Counted from the first letter of the stretch, positions 1 to 7,714 are shown. The stretch is 35,343 nucleotides of DNA from Bacillota bacterium (GCA_015059445.1 SVAK01000009.1:1-35343); one strand, 5' to 3'. The notes: generated from the letters alone by a model not told the origin. Made by a program: numbers and translations.

Positions 1-127
1 TTTCCATTTATAACCTCCTGCGGTTTTTCTTTTTCCTTTGCATACATCAACTATATGACCATTATTTATATTTAATGTTTTTGAGGCTTTTGATATACTT
101 TCCCACTCATCAATTTTTTTATCATTT
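1..127. repeat. Terminal direct repeat, left copy (assembly overlap)
   Basis: These 127 bases are identical to the last 127 bases of the window (35217-35343). An exact overlap of this length is what a de Bruijn assembler leaves when it closes a circular or circularly permuted molecule with k = 127. It cuts through the 3' part of an HNH gene whose frame stays open across the join, which argues that the ends are contiguous and that this is not a biological terminal repeat. Confidence 0.93.
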
Positions 128-657
128 GTTGTTAATCTTACAATTTTCCTTTGACGAAGTTTATTATTTGCTTTTTTTTCATGTCTATTAATATTATTTT
201 TCCTTAATATTCTAGATATTAAAGCTTGATCCACATTATATTTTTTGGCTAAATCCGTAACATATTCACCATTTGAGTATTCATCACAAATTTTAATATA
301 TATGTCATTTGTTAATTTTACCTTTCTTCTTGAATCTAACATCGAATATTTATTATTATAATCCTGTGTGCACCATTCAAGATTTTCAACTTTGTTATTT
401 TCACGATCAAAGTCTTTGTGATTAACGTGTGGTAATTTATAAGGATTGGGGATAAATGCTTCTGCTACTAACCTATGAACTCTTTTATTTTTTTCAATAC
501 CTTTTAATGATAAATGTACCAAACAATAACCATATCTCTTATACTGTTTTAAAATCCTTGCTTCTAATATATTTTTGTTTTTTAAACTTCTAACTTTTCC
601 TAAATTACTAACTTGATATAATCCCTCATATCCTTTTATATCTCTCCATTCTTCCAT
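1..657 (-). CDS. NUMOD4-HNH homing endonuclease (3' end wraps to the window end)
   Basis: ATG at 657 with the frame open to base 1. On the circular map it continues through 35216 and stops with TAA at 35178-35180, giving about 231 residues. The N-terminus (MEEWRDIKGYEGLYQVSN) is a NUMOD4 module. An HNH core follows (HRLVAEAFIPNP, VNHKD, NLEWC). A helix-turn-helix-like segment lies near residues 125-160, and a NUMOD1-like C-terminus ends in RKTAGGYKWKY. Members of this family are free-standing site-specific DNA endonucleases that spread selfishly. Its start overlaps the stop of the 86-aa gene (TAATG), and its last codons overlap the start of the ArpU-like regulator. The same C-terminal motif closes the HNH protein at 32911-33456. 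Confidence 0.9.
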   Translation of the reverse strand, partial: MEEWRDIKGYEGLYQVSNLGKVRSLKNKNILEARILKQYKRYGYCLVHLSLKGIEKNKRVHRLVAEAFIPNPYKLPHVNHKDFDRENNKVENLEWCTQDYNNKYSMLDSRRKVKLTNDIYIKICDEYSNGEYVTDLAKKYNVDQALISRILRKNNINRHEKKANNKLRQRKIVRLTTNDKKIDEWESISKASKTLNINNGHIVDVCKGKRKTAGGYKWK

Positions 658-679
658 TACTTAATATCACTATCCTTTA
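653..679. repeat. 27-bp direct repeat, copy 1
   Basis: A perfect 27-bp match to 913-939. On the minus strand it holds the last six codons (KDSDIK) and stop of one gene plus the overlapping TAATG start of the next. The two copies bracket the 86-aa gene at 657-917, so that gene can be viewed as a cassette between repeats. Confidence 0.9.
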
Positions 680-917
680 ATTCATCACAATTTTCAAACA
701 TACCTGTTATATCATTAGGGTTTTCATAGACTTTGATTATTTTTTTCAATTTTTCATTTTCTTCTTTTAATTGTTGGATTTCTTGTTGTAATTTAAAATT
801 CGATTTACATACTTTTGAATAATCATTTGCTAACTCAATAGCTTTCTTTGTTAAAGATTTATCTTCAGGATTATATTCTCTTGCCATATTTTTTAATATT
901 CGAAATTTATCATCCAT
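657..917 (-). CDS. Small coiled-coil protein, function unknown
   Basis: 86 residues, not recognised as a known family. The N-terminal half is charged and helical. Residues about 38-65 form a leucine/lysine/glutamate-rich coiled coil (QQEIQQLKEENEKLKKII). The C-terminus KDSDIK is identical to that of the upstream 75-aa protein because both are encoded in the 27-bp direct repeat. Start and stop overlap its neighbours as TAATG at both ends, so it is translationally coupled at the end of the early operon. There is no obvious Shine-Dalgarno right before the ATG, consistent with re-initiation. Confidence 0.7.
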   Translation of the reverse strand: MDDKFRILKNMAREYNPEDKSLTKKAIELANDYSKVCKSNFKLQQEIQQLKEENEKLKKIIKVYENPNDITGMFENCDELKDSDIK

Positions 918-939
918 TACTTAATATCACTATCCTTTA
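913..939. repeat. 27-bp direct repeat, copy 2
   Basis: Second perfect copy of the repeat at 653-679, 260 bp away. It spans the stop of the 75-aa gene and the start of the 86-aa gene. Confidence 0.9.
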
Positions 940-1144
940 TGTTTTTAATATGTGATTTTCTAAAATGAAAATTATAATAAGGAAATGTAAAACAAGGTCT
1001 TAATAAATAACCACCATCTTTTAATTTATTTGGATCATTAGGATAATCTTCTTCTTTATGTAATATTCCAGCTTTAACATCATTATCATTAAGTGTAATT
1101 ACAACTTTTTTACCTAAAAATTGTTCTATTCTTTCCTTTTTCAT
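917..1144 (-). CDS. Small phage protein, function unknown
   Basis: 75 residues. It starts at an ATG eight or nine bases after an AGGAG site, next to the end of the RNA-repair gene. The sequence GKKVVITLNDNDVKAGILHKE suggests a short beta-rich, SH3-like fold, followed by an aromatic stretch (FTFPYYNFHFRKSHIKNI). I do not recognise a family. Its position directly after the kinase-phosphatase-ligase gene makes co-expression likely, but nothing in the sequence links it to RNA repair. Confidence 0.7.
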   Translation of the reverse strand: MKKERIEQFLGKKVVITLNDNDVKAGILHKEEDYPNDPNKLKDGGYLLRPCFTFPYYNFHFRKSHIKNIKDSDIK

Positions 1145-1156
1145 TTAACATCACTC

Positions 1157-3343
1157 CTAAATTATTTGTTTTTCTTTAATATACTTATAAAACATATTTC
1201 TCAAAGTGATTATATCTTTCCTTAATGTTTCTTCATCTTGTTTCTTTAACCATGCATAAAAATAATTTGAAGTAGCATTATATAATCCAGATAATTTTAC
1301 ATTATTTCTACGTAATACTTGCTCTTTTACTTTTCTCATACTTTTCCAAAAATTGTAATATGGGAATTTTAGCTTTGTCATTATTCCAGAACATTCAATA
1401 ACTACACCTTCTATATCTTTCTTAGACATATCATCCTCATCAGTATTTTCTAAATACCATTTATGAAATTCTCTGACATTATCAAATTCCTTATATATAG
1501 TTTTGCATTCACAATTAATTAGTTTTGCTAATTCTTGCACTTTTTCGTAAGGCTCCTTCTTAAATTCATAATCATTATGTATAATATCGAGCAATACAAG
1601 TTTAGATTCATTATATTGAATGATGTGCGGATCATGTTCTATATCTATTACTTCAAACGTTAATGAAACATCATTTTTTTCTAAAAAATATTCTAATTGT
1701 TGCTTGTTAATATTACTGTTTTCATAGATATTTCTAAACCATTCAGCAAAGTCACCTTTATTAGTTGATTTACTTGCTACAAACAATTCTCCATTAACCC
1801 ATGACATAATACCTAAATAGCCATTTTCTTTTTTATAGCATGTTATCTTATCCTTAAATTTAACAATTAAATGTTCCAACTCTGTGTCTCTTCGTTCATT
1901 TACATTAAAGAATTTTTCATAACCTCTTGCAACAACTTTATTTGTATTTGTATTTATAAATAATCCCCTAGCCTTACAAGTCAATTCATTCCAATTTTTA
2001 TTGTAAAAAGCATTATGAGTAAAATTAAATGAACTTATATTATTATCTAATACTGTTTCTTTAATATCTCTTGAATTTCTTAATTGCTCTATCATTGGTA
2101 TTTCATTAATTATTTTTGTTTTACACTCTTTAACCTCATCATCTACTTCTTGACTGCCATAATTATTATTTTTTATCTTTATCAAAGTAGGAATTTCTTC
2201 TTTATTTAATTGCAATACTTTTAAATAACCTCCAAATTCTACCTTCCCCTCTAAATTATATGATTTTCTATTTACATCATCTATTTCATATGTATTTCTG
2301 TGGCCATGAATTTGCATTACTAAATTAGTCATAGTATTTTCTGTATATATGTTATCTATATCTACGTTATAATCTCCTACACCATTTATAAATTGCTCTG
2401 TTGCAATTAGCTGTAATTCATCTGGAAGATAACTAATTCCGCCATGTGAAATTAAATATGTTATCTTTCCAAATTTAAAATAAGCTATCTGTCCTATTTT
2501 TCTATAAAATGCCCTTAAAGCTTTTTTATCTAAATCTAAAATCTCAACCATAGTTTTCTTTAAAAATGTGTTAGATTTTATGTTTTCAATTTCATCAAGC
2601 GAATAATAATTAATCCACTTTTCATGATTGCCTTCTAAAAATAATACATTTTTACGATTTGATATAGACATTAAAAATTCTAATGTTTCTTTATTTTGTA
2701 GTCCTCTATCTATATAATCCCCACAAAATATATACATTTCATTTTCATTAAATGGATATTTTTCAAAATACTCTTTCAAAGGATCATAACACCCATGGAT
2801 ATCACCAAATACATTTACTCTTTCATAATGATTTAAATCAAGTAGTTTCATACCTACTTCATTCCAAAAATTATTTTTATCTACTTTTACCCAACCGCTT
2901 GTTTTTCCTTGTGTTCTTAATCTTGAATACATTTTATCTATAACATTTTCAGGTACTCGTTTGTAGTCTTCTCTCTGTAAATTTCTTCTTTTGCATTCTT
3001 CTAATGACACATCACTAAAATCTACAAAATATCTTCTATATCTATATCTTTCACATAATTTATTGTATCTGCTAAAATCACTTGATCTACTATGAGTTGC
3101 GTCTATTATTACAAATTCTCCCCTAGACATTCTCTTTTCTAGTAATTCAAATAATAATTGCCATACATAATTATCATTTTTCTGGCTTATTACCCTATGG
3201 TTTTTATCAGCCACAATTATAGGACTTTCCACTAATAGCCTTATTGAATCTGCACTCAATGTATAATTTTCTAGTCCCATTTCTTTAACCCATGTAGATT
3301 TACCACTTGCTGGGCTTCCTCTTAATATAATTAAAGTCCTCAT
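1157..3343 (-). CDS. pnkp: Trifunctional RNA-repair enzyme: 5'-kinase, metallophosphatase, RNA ligase
   Basis: 728 residues with three catalytic modules in the order of bacterial Pnkp. (1) Polynucleotide kinase: P-loop GSPASGKST at 9-17, and SADSIR with D32 and R35 at the positions of the T4 Pnk general base and phosphate-binding arginine. (2) Calcineurin-type phosphoesterase: GDIHGC 180-185, GDYIDRG 208-214, GNHE 238-241, HGG 300-302, HGH 346-348. (3) Nucleotidyltransferase ligase resembling the T4 Rnl1 group: RGLF about 459, EKFFN about 476-480, probable motif I KENG with nucleophile K505, motif III LTFEVID, motif IV EGVVIE, motif V KLKFP. Family knowledge: such enzymes remove 2',3'-cyclic phosphate, phosphorylate the 5'-OH and seal broken RNA such as cleaved tRNA. 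Inference: it counters host anticodon nucleases. It is shorter than typical bacterial Pnkp (about 850 residues), and no Hen1 methyltransferase gene is adjacent. Confidence 0.9.
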   Translation of the reverse strand: MRTLIILRGSPASGKSTWVKEMGLENYTLSADSIRLLVESPIIVADKNHRVISQKNDNYVWQLLFELLEKRMSRGEFVIIDATHSRSSDFSRYNKLCERYRYRRYFVDFSDVSLEECKRRNLQREDYKRVPENVIDKMYSRLRTQGKTSGWVKVDKNNFWNEVGMKLLDLNHYERVNVFGDIHGCYDPLKEYFEKYPFNENEMYIFCGDYIDRGLQNKETLEFLMSISNRKNVLFLEGNHEKWINYYSLDEIENIKSNTFLKKTMVEILDLDKKALRAFYRKIGQIAYFKFGKITYLISHGGISYLPDELQLIATEQFINGVGDYNVDIDNIYTENTMTNLVMQIHGHRNTYEIDDVNRKSYNLEGKVEFGGYLKVLQLNKEEIPTLIKIKNNNYGSQEVDDEVKECKTKIINEIPMIEQLRNSRDIKETVLDNNISSFNFTHNAFYNKNWNELTCKARGLFINTNTNKVVARGYEKFFNVNERRDTELEHLIVKFKDKITCYKKENGYLGIMSWVNGELFVASKSTNKGDFAEWFRNIYENSNINKQQLEYFLEKNDVSLTFEVIDIEHDPHIIQYNESKLVLLDIIHNDYEFKKEPYEKVQELAKLINCECKTIYKEFDNVREFHKWYLENTDEDDMSKKDIEGVVIECSGIMTKLKFPYYNFWKSMRKVKEQVLRRNNVKLSGLYNATSNYFYAWLKKQDEETLRKDIITLRNMFYKYIKEKQII

Positions 3344-3381
3344 TATTGCTCCTTATCTATTAATTTTCTTAATTTTTGATT

Positions 3382-3666
3382 TTAATTTTCTAATTCTTCA
3401 TATTGTTTATCCATGTCTTTTTGAAGTTCTAGCAAATGCTTGTTTTCTTTTTTTAATCTAATAATAGCTTTATTAGCTTTGCTTCTAGTTACATTTTGAA
3501 GTTTTTTATATTCCCTAACAATTTTTCTGAATTCATTTTCTTTTCCTTCATTAAACATTTCAGTTATTTCTTCAATAGTAGCAGTACCACTGTCGCACAT
3601 TTCTTCTATAAAAAAATCAATCATTGTTAAAATTATGTTGTCATTTTTTTCATTTCGTTTTTTCAT
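3382..3666 (-). CDS. Small helical protein, function unknown
   Basis: 94 residues, highly charged and predominantly helical. Residues about 60-94 look like a coiled coil (NKAIIRLKKENKHLLELQKD). The N-terminus NIILTMIDFFIEEM is amphipathic. It lies two bases downstream of the 64-aa gene and just upstream of the RNA-repair gene in the same early operon. No family recognised. Confidence 0.7.
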   Translation of the reverse strand: MKKRNEKNDNIILTMIDFFIEEMCDSGTATIEEITEMFNEGKENEFRKIVREYKKLQNVTRSKANKAIIRLKKENKHLLELQKDMDKQYEELEN

Positions 3667-3668
3667 TA

Positions 3669-3863
3669 TTATTCCTCATCTACCCTTACTAAAATTTTGT
3701 AATTACTTTTTGATGATTTTTGCATTCTTTTTAAATGTGCAGGAGATTGATAAAATAATAAAGTTTTCTTTTGAACATTGAATTTTTTTGATAATTCATC
3801 TAGATTGTCAATTGCTAAACACTCATCACCTTTATACAAAGCATATTCTTTTCGCTTTTTCAT
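3669..3863 (-). CDS. Small DNA-binding-like protein
   Basis: 64 residues. The pattern YALYKGDECLAIDNLDELSKKF followed by NVQKKTLLFYQSPAHLKR is familiar from short accessory proteins of Bacillota phages that present a helix-turn-helix after a two-strand lead; here the helices would be about residues 22-45. Its ATG overlaps the TGA of the upstream 54-aa gene (ATGA) and an SD (GGAGG) lies just before it. A regulatory role is a family-level guess, not shown here. Confidence 0.72.
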   Translation of the reverse strand: MKKRKEYALYKGDECLAIDNLDELSKKFNVQKKTLLFYQSPAHLKRMQKSSKSNYKILVRVDEE

Positions 3864-4024
3864 CTATAATCCTCCAGTAATTTCAATAATTTATATAATC
3901 TCTTTAAATAATCAATTTTAGTCATTTTTACATATTCTTCTTTTTTATTATTCTTATTTTGAAAATCAGTTTTAATTATTTCAGCAGTTATTTTTTCTTT
4001 AATGTAGTCAATTGTTTCTCGCAT
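3860..4024 (-). CDS. 54-aa protein, function unknown
   Basis: A short gene: ATG at 4024, TGA at 3860-3862. It begins inside the last codons of the 165-aa gene (17-bp overlap) and ends ATGA-overlapping the 64-aa gene, filling what would otherwise be a gap in a tightly packed operon. The product (MRETIDYIKEKITAEIIKTD...) is a basic two-helix protein with heptad leucines near the C-terminus (LKRLYKLLKLLEDYR). An AAGGA-type SD precedes it. Confidence 0.65.
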   Translation of the reverse strand: MRETIDYIKEKITAEIIKTDFQNKNNKKEEYVKMTKIDYLKRLYKLLKLLEDYR

Positions 4025-4505
4025 TATCCTTACTTTCCTTACTTCTTTTCAAAACTTCTTTTCTACTGTAATCATAAGCGATTATCTCTTCTTTAGTAGG
4101 TGCACGTCGATGTGTTTTACAATACTCTAATCTTTCAGTTGTTTCTTCCAATTGAAATTTTACTTTTTCCAATTCACTATTCAAACTATGCATTTCTTTA
4201 GCTATTGCCCTTTTTTCACGTTTATAATTTTCAATTTTAGCTTTCAAATTACTGTTTTCTTTTTCAACTTTATCCAACAATTTTTGTAAATCACTTTTTT
4301 TAAGGCGTAAATCTTCTATTGTTTTAGAATGTAACAATATTGCTATTTCTTTATCTTCGATTATTTTATCTTTTTCCTTAATCTTTTTATTAAGTCTAAT
4401 TAACTCTAAAGAGTTGCGTTTTAAGTCTTCTTCATACTCATTTTTAATTGTTTTATAATGAAATACCCAATTTACAAAATCTCTTATTTCTAATAATGTT
4501 TTCAT
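4008..4505 (-). CDS. Coiled-coil protein, function unknown
   Basis: 165 residues. Residues about 25-130 are an almost continuous coiled coil rich in K, E, L and N, flanked by a short N-terminal globular piece (RDFVNWVFHYKTIKNEYE) and a polar tail. No catalytic motif. Possibly a structural or scaffolding partner of replication or takeover proteins, but this is only position in the early operon. Overlaps the 54-aa gene. Confidence 0.75.
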   Translation of the reverse strand: MKTLLEIRDFVNWVFHYKTIKNEYEEDLKRNSLELIRLNKKIKEKDKIIEDKEIAILLHSKTIEDLRLKKSDLQKLLDKVEKENSNLKAKIENYKREKRAIAKEMHSLNSELEKVKFQLEETTERLEYCKTHRRAPTKEEIIAYDYSRKEVLKRSKESKDNARNN

Positions 4506-4535
4506 ACCTCTCCTTATAAAACAACCAAAACTACC

Positions 4536-4787
4536 CTATCTATCTTTTACTTCATATAAATCACAAGCTATATCGTTTTTCATAGCTCTATCATTTTTAT
4601 TTATCAAACATTTATTGTTATCAAAGTTTTTACAATTCTTACAATAACAACCTATTTTATAGCCATTAATAAATCTAAACATTGTTCTTGAGGATATTCT
4701 TCCACCATGTTGAAGATACAGTTTTCCATTAAGATTATTAATATCTTTCTCTTCGCCATAAATATCTACTTGTCTGAATTTAGACAT
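4536..4787 (-). CDS. Cysteine-rich, probable zinc-binding phage protein
   Basis: 83 residues. The C-terminal half carries CYCKNCKNFDNNKCLINKN followed by ACDLYE, a spacing of cysteines (CxCxxC, then C and C) that suggests one zinc site and is common in small hypothetical proteins of Bacillota phages. The N-terminal half (KFRQVDIYGEEKDI) resembles an SH3-like strand region. Function not known. Confidence 0.75.
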   Translation of the reverse strand: MSKFRQVDIYGEEKDINNLNGKLYLQHGGRISSRTMFRFINGYKIGCYCKNCKNFDNNKCLINKNDRAMKNDIACDLYEVKDR

Positions 4788-4798
4788 CTTAAAACTCC

Positions 4799-5044
4799 TT
4801 AATCATAATCAACGTACTCGATACTTTCTCTATCGTATCCGTATCGTTCTAGTAAATCTTCTTCTAATTTATCTAAATCTTCTTTTATTTCTTTAAATAA
4901 CTTGTGTGCCTCTACACAAAAACATTGCTTAGCACCATCTCCTCTAGGTCCAAATGGACTATTAGGTGCATCTAAATAGACTGTTAAATCCATTACCTTT
5001 TCATAAAATTTTCCTATTAATTTCTCTCTTTTAAATTTATTCAT
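4799..5044 (-). CDS. Small acidic helical protein, function unknown
   Basis: I place the start at the ATG at 5044, 9 bases after a strong AAGGAGG; an upstream in-frame start at 5077 has no comparable site and would overlap the NinB-like gene. The product has about 81 residues (MNKFKREKLIGKFYEKVMDL...), is acidic and helical, and ends in an aspartate-rich tail. No family recognised. Confidence 0.75.
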   Translation of the reverse strand: MNKFKREKLIGKFYEKVMDLTVYLDAPNSPFGPRGDGAKQCFCVEAHKLFKEIKEDLDKLEEDLLERYGYDRESIEYVDYD

Positions 5045-5058
5045 TTCTAAAACCCTCC

Positions 5059-5595
5059 TTAAATTGACGGAATCCACATTGCTTTCATTTTAGCAATTTC
5101 ATCAGGTGTTTCTGTCGGTATTCCTAATTGTTTCGCCTCTTGTACTACATAATCTATAAAATCAGCCATTTGTTTAGTGTTATAAGAACTTGTTCCATAG
5201 TAAGCGAAGATGGTTGTTTTATTTTCATCGCTTTCTAATGTGTCACACAACCATCCTAGCCCTCTTTGTGACCATAAATGCTTAAATGTATCTACTGCAC
5301 TATTATCTATTTCAAATTGCCTATAAATGCCTTTATGACTTATAAAATCTCTGTAAACATCTTCTTTTGAATTACCAATAATTTCAGATATTTTAGTAAG
5401 TAATTCCCAGCAATACGAGTTTGCTCTATTACTTCGTTTTTCACGATGTTTCTTTATTTCAATATCTAAAACTAATTCATCTTTTAATTTAGAGAAATCA
5501 CCTAAATTATCTTGTCTTGTAAGCTCTAAAGTAATTTTAGGTTTATGTAGTTCAAAATCAGGCTCAAACTTAATAATTTTTCCTTGAACGTTCAT
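5059..5595 (-). CDS. NinB/Orf-like recombination-associated protein
   Basis: 178 residues. Features of the widespread phage family related to lambda NinB/Orf: a basic KKHREKRSNRANSYCWELL segment around residues 48-66, then an AYYGTSSYNTKQMADFIDYVV block (about 130-150) and the terminal GIPTETPDEIAKMKAMW. Lambda Orf/NinB acts in recombination together with SSB and annealing proteins, which fits its place downstream of the annealing protein and SSB genes. The similarity is from motif memory, so the family call is moderate. Confidence 0.65.
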   Translation of the reverse strand: MNVQGKIIKFEPDFELHKPKITLELTRQDNLGDFSKLKDELVLDIEIKKHREKRSNRANSYCWELLTKISEIIGNSKEDVYRDFISHKGIYRQFEIDNSAVDTFKHLWSQRGLGWLCDTLESDENKTTIFAYYGTSSYNTKQMADFIDYVVQEAKQLGIPTETPDEIAKMKAMWIPSI

Positions 5596-5882
5596 TATTC
5601 AACGCCTTTTTCTTTTAATAATTCTTTTAATTTATCTTCATTATGCTCAAAAAAGTAAACTTCACCATTTCTTTGAACAGCTAATGCATGATTCATTCCC
5701 CTACAATGTTCTCCACCAACTTCAATACATGTTGCTTCATCTAAATATCTATTAAATGTTTCTAAATTATAATCTACACCTATCAAAGCAAATGATGTTG
5801 ATACAAAATTATGTATTTGATTATTGTCAATTTTGGCTATTTTTAAAGCCTCTTCCTTTGTTAAAAATATTTTATCTTCCAT
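5595..5882 (-). CDS. Conserved-looking phage protein, function unknown
   Basis: 95 residues, preceded by TAGGAGGA seven bases before the ATG; its stop overlaps the next start (TAATG). The core IEVGGEHCRGMNHALAVQRNGEVYFFEHNE looks like a small alpha-beta domain with one Cys and two His, but no enzyme motif is clear. Lies between ssb and the NinB-like gene in the recombination block. Confidence 0.7.
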   Translation of the reverse strand: MEDKIFLTKEEALKIAKIDNNQIHNFVSTSFALIGVDYNLETFNRYLDEATCIEVGGEHCRGMNHALAVQRNGEVYFFEHNEDKLKELLKEKGVE

Positions 5883-5891
5883 ATATTCCTC

Positions 5892-6356
5892 CTAAAATGG
5901 CAAGTCATTTTGGTCTATTGCAATTCTTTGCCCCATTGCTTCAAATGGATCTTGTTCTGTTACTACATCTCTTACTATTTCAGCATCGGTTTTGTCTAAA
6001 TAATCAGGTACTTGTGGCTCACGTTCATCTTTAGCTTTATTATCTAAAAACATAAAATTATTTACATTGAATATGTGAGTATATCTATTATCTCCATTTT
6101 CATTTTGCCATTTTTCTATATTGTAACTGGCATTAATCATTACCAAACTTCCTTTATGCAAGTATTGTGACATAACTTCAGCACGTTTATCCCATACTCT
6201 AAAATTAGGGAATGTGGCTGGTCTTTTATTACCATCCTTATCTTTTCCGTTATCTACTGCTAAACTAAACTCTATATACTTAATTCCAGTTTGTTTAGTT
6301 TCTTTCATTTCCAAATCTTTTGTTATTCTTCCTACAAAAATACAGTTATTATTCAT
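5892..6356 (-). CDS. ssb: Single-stranded DNA-binding protein (full length)
   Basis: 154 residues. An OB-fold SSB: N-terminal NCIFVGRITKDLEMKET, internal IEFSLAVDN, FPNFRVWDKRAEVMSQYLHKGS (the WxxxAE..xxYxxKG signature of SSBs), then a variable linker and the acidic tip NDLPF. In the family that C-terminal tip recruits replication and repair partners. One of two SSB-type proteins here; this one has the interaction tail. Confidence 0.93.
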   Translation of the reverse strand: MNNNCIFVGRITKDLEMKETKQTGIKYIEFSLAVDNGKDKDGNKRPATFPNFRVWDKRAEVMSQYLHKGSLVMINASYNIEKWQNENGDNRYTHIFNVNNFMFLDNKAKDEREPQVPDYLDKTDAEIVRDVVTEQDPFEAMGQRIAIDQNDLPF

Positions 6357-6358
6357 AA

Positions 6359-6610
6359 TTAAACAAATTCCCTTTCACTAATTCCATATTGTTCAGCGAT
6401 AGGAATAGCTTTATAATTGCTTTCCATATCGTTTTTTAAATCATCATATTTTTCTTCTAATCTATCTATTTCATAAAGTAAATCTTCTATAACACTCATC
6501 ATATTTTTGGCTGGCATAAGATTTCCTAATAGCTCATAATCAGTACTAGTTATATCGCTAGCTCTTTTTAATTTTTCTAATTCTTTGTTATCAAGTTTTA
6601 AATACATCAT
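6359..6610 (-). CDS. Small acidic helical protein, function unknown
   Basis: 83 residues with ATGATG starts overlapping the TGA of the upstream annealing-protein gene, so translationally coupled. The sequence is helical with a central heptad region (IEDLLYEIDRLEEKYDDLKN). Located between the annealing protein and ssb, which suggests a recombination accessory role, but nothing specific is visible. Confidence 0.7.
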   Translation of the reverse strand: MMYLKLDNKELEKLKRASDITSTDYELLGNLMPAKNMMSVIEDLLYEIDRLEEKYDDLKNDMESNYKAIPIAEQYGISEREFV

Positions 6611-7419
6611 TTATCTCCCAAATTAATTCCCATATTTAAATAACTATCAATAATATCGTTTCTTAACAACATATCAGTACCAGCTTGTTCTAATGCAATT
6701 TTTCCAAATTTAGTCCAAATACTTTCATAAACTACTTCTTGATTAACTGGAACTACTTCTTTTATCTTTTGATTTTCGTTATACAATTGGTGCCAACTAT
6801 TAGTTTCCATATTCAATGTTTTTAGTTTTAATTCTAAATTTAATAATTGTTGAGTTGTCATTTCTTCTAATGTAGTCCACAACTCTTTTTGAACTACTGT
6901 GTTTAATGATTCTTTTACTACACCCATTTTTCGCATTAATTCGCCGATAGTTACTTTTGCTAGGTATTTAGCTTCTTCGTCACGAATAAACATATTTTGA
7001 TATATTTCAAACGTTTTATTTGTTCTTTTTGATTTTTCAATATCCTCAGCACTTGCAATCGCACTATCTACACCAAATCCAGCAAATCCTAATGCTCTAC
7101 CAACTGCAGAAGTTTCACAATTTTCAATCATAGATGTCTTGTTGATGTAATCTTTTTTAGAATCTCCTGTAAGCATTTCACTAGCTCTACCTGTTGCTAA
7201 TACTTCACCATTCTCATTACTAACCTTAGCCATTATTCGCACATAATCATCCTTTATTTCTTCGATTATTGTCTCGATAGGTCCAGTAGGATATACTTTA
7301 CGAAAAGCTTTTATACGTTCGTTTACTTGTGCGTAGCCTTTAGTTCCTAGTTTAATTGTTTCGATATCCTTATTTGCTTTTTCTATTTGTTCATAACTAA
7401 CTCTAATTTTATCTTCCAT
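6607..7419 (-). CDS. Putative ssDNA-annealing protein (Rad52/ERF-type)
   Basis: About 270 residues. I prefer the second of two tandem ATGs (7419), spaced better from AAGGAG. The N-terminal half contains KAFRKVYPTGPIETIIEEI, VRIMAKVSNENGEVLATGRASE and ENCETSAVGRALGFAGFGVDS. This layout (a beta-rich core, then a conserved helix with the invariant TSAVGRALG) is seen in phage proteins treated as distant Rad52/ERF annealing proteins. The C-terminal 120 residues are helical. Two SSB genes and a NinB-like gene adjoin it, as in single-strand annealing modules. A remote-homology search would be needed to fix the family. Confidence 0.62.
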   Translation of the reverse strand: MEDKIRVSYEQIEKANKDIETIKLGTKGYAQVNERIKAFRKVYPTGPIETIIEEIKDDYVRIMAKVSNENGEVLATGRASEMLTGDSKKDYINKTSMIENCETSAVGRALGFAGFGVDSAIASAEDIEKSKRTNKTFEIYQNMFIRDEEAKYLAKVTIGELMRKMGVVKESLNTVVQKELWTTLEEMTTQQLLNLELKLKTLNMETNSWHQLYNENQKIKEVVPVNQEVVYESIWTKFGKIALEQAGTDMLLRNDIIDSYLNMGINLGDK

Positions 7420-7714
7420 CATTGTTCTCCTTATTTGCTAAAAACGTTATTCTTTCTGCTAGTAATTTATTATTTTTTATAAATCTACCTCGAACACCAA
7501 TTACGTCTCCTTTTTTGCAATATTCAATTACCCTTTTTGCAATACCACTCCAAACGTTACATGTAACAAAATCAGTTTCATAAATGCCGTCTGCGTTCTT
7601 GTATTCTCTTTGTATTGCAATCGTTATTTCTACTTCAATATTTCCATTTTCTAAATTTTCGATTTCAGTAGGATTACTTGCTAATCTTCCTGCTAACATA
7701 AATTGATTTATCAT
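7409..7714 (-). CDS. Second SSB-like OB-fold protein, no acidic tail
   Basis: 101 residues with the SSB pattern: MINQFMLAGRLASNPTEIE, EVEITIAIQREYKN, FVTCNVWSGIAKRVIEYCKKGDVIGVRGRF. It stops right after the OB fold, with no linker or acidic tip. Its ATG overlaps the TGA of the replication gene (ATGA) and its end overlaps the annealing-protein start. It diverges strongly from the 154-aa SSB downstream, so it is not a recent duplicate. It may bind ssDNA at the origin or assist annealing rather than recruit host partners. Confidence 0.88.
   Translation of the reverse strand: MINQFMLAGRLASNPTEIENLENGNIEVEITIAIQREYKNADGIYETDFVTCNVWSGIAKRVIEYCKKGDVIGVRGRFIKNNKLLAERITFLANKENNDGR

Noticed and set aside
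2752-2943. Plus-strand open frame of 63 codons inside the RNA-repair gene
   Set aside because: It lies antisense to conserved catalytic motifs of the minus-strand gene and has no recognisable domain; low-complexity hydrophobic product typical of antisense of AT-rich genes.
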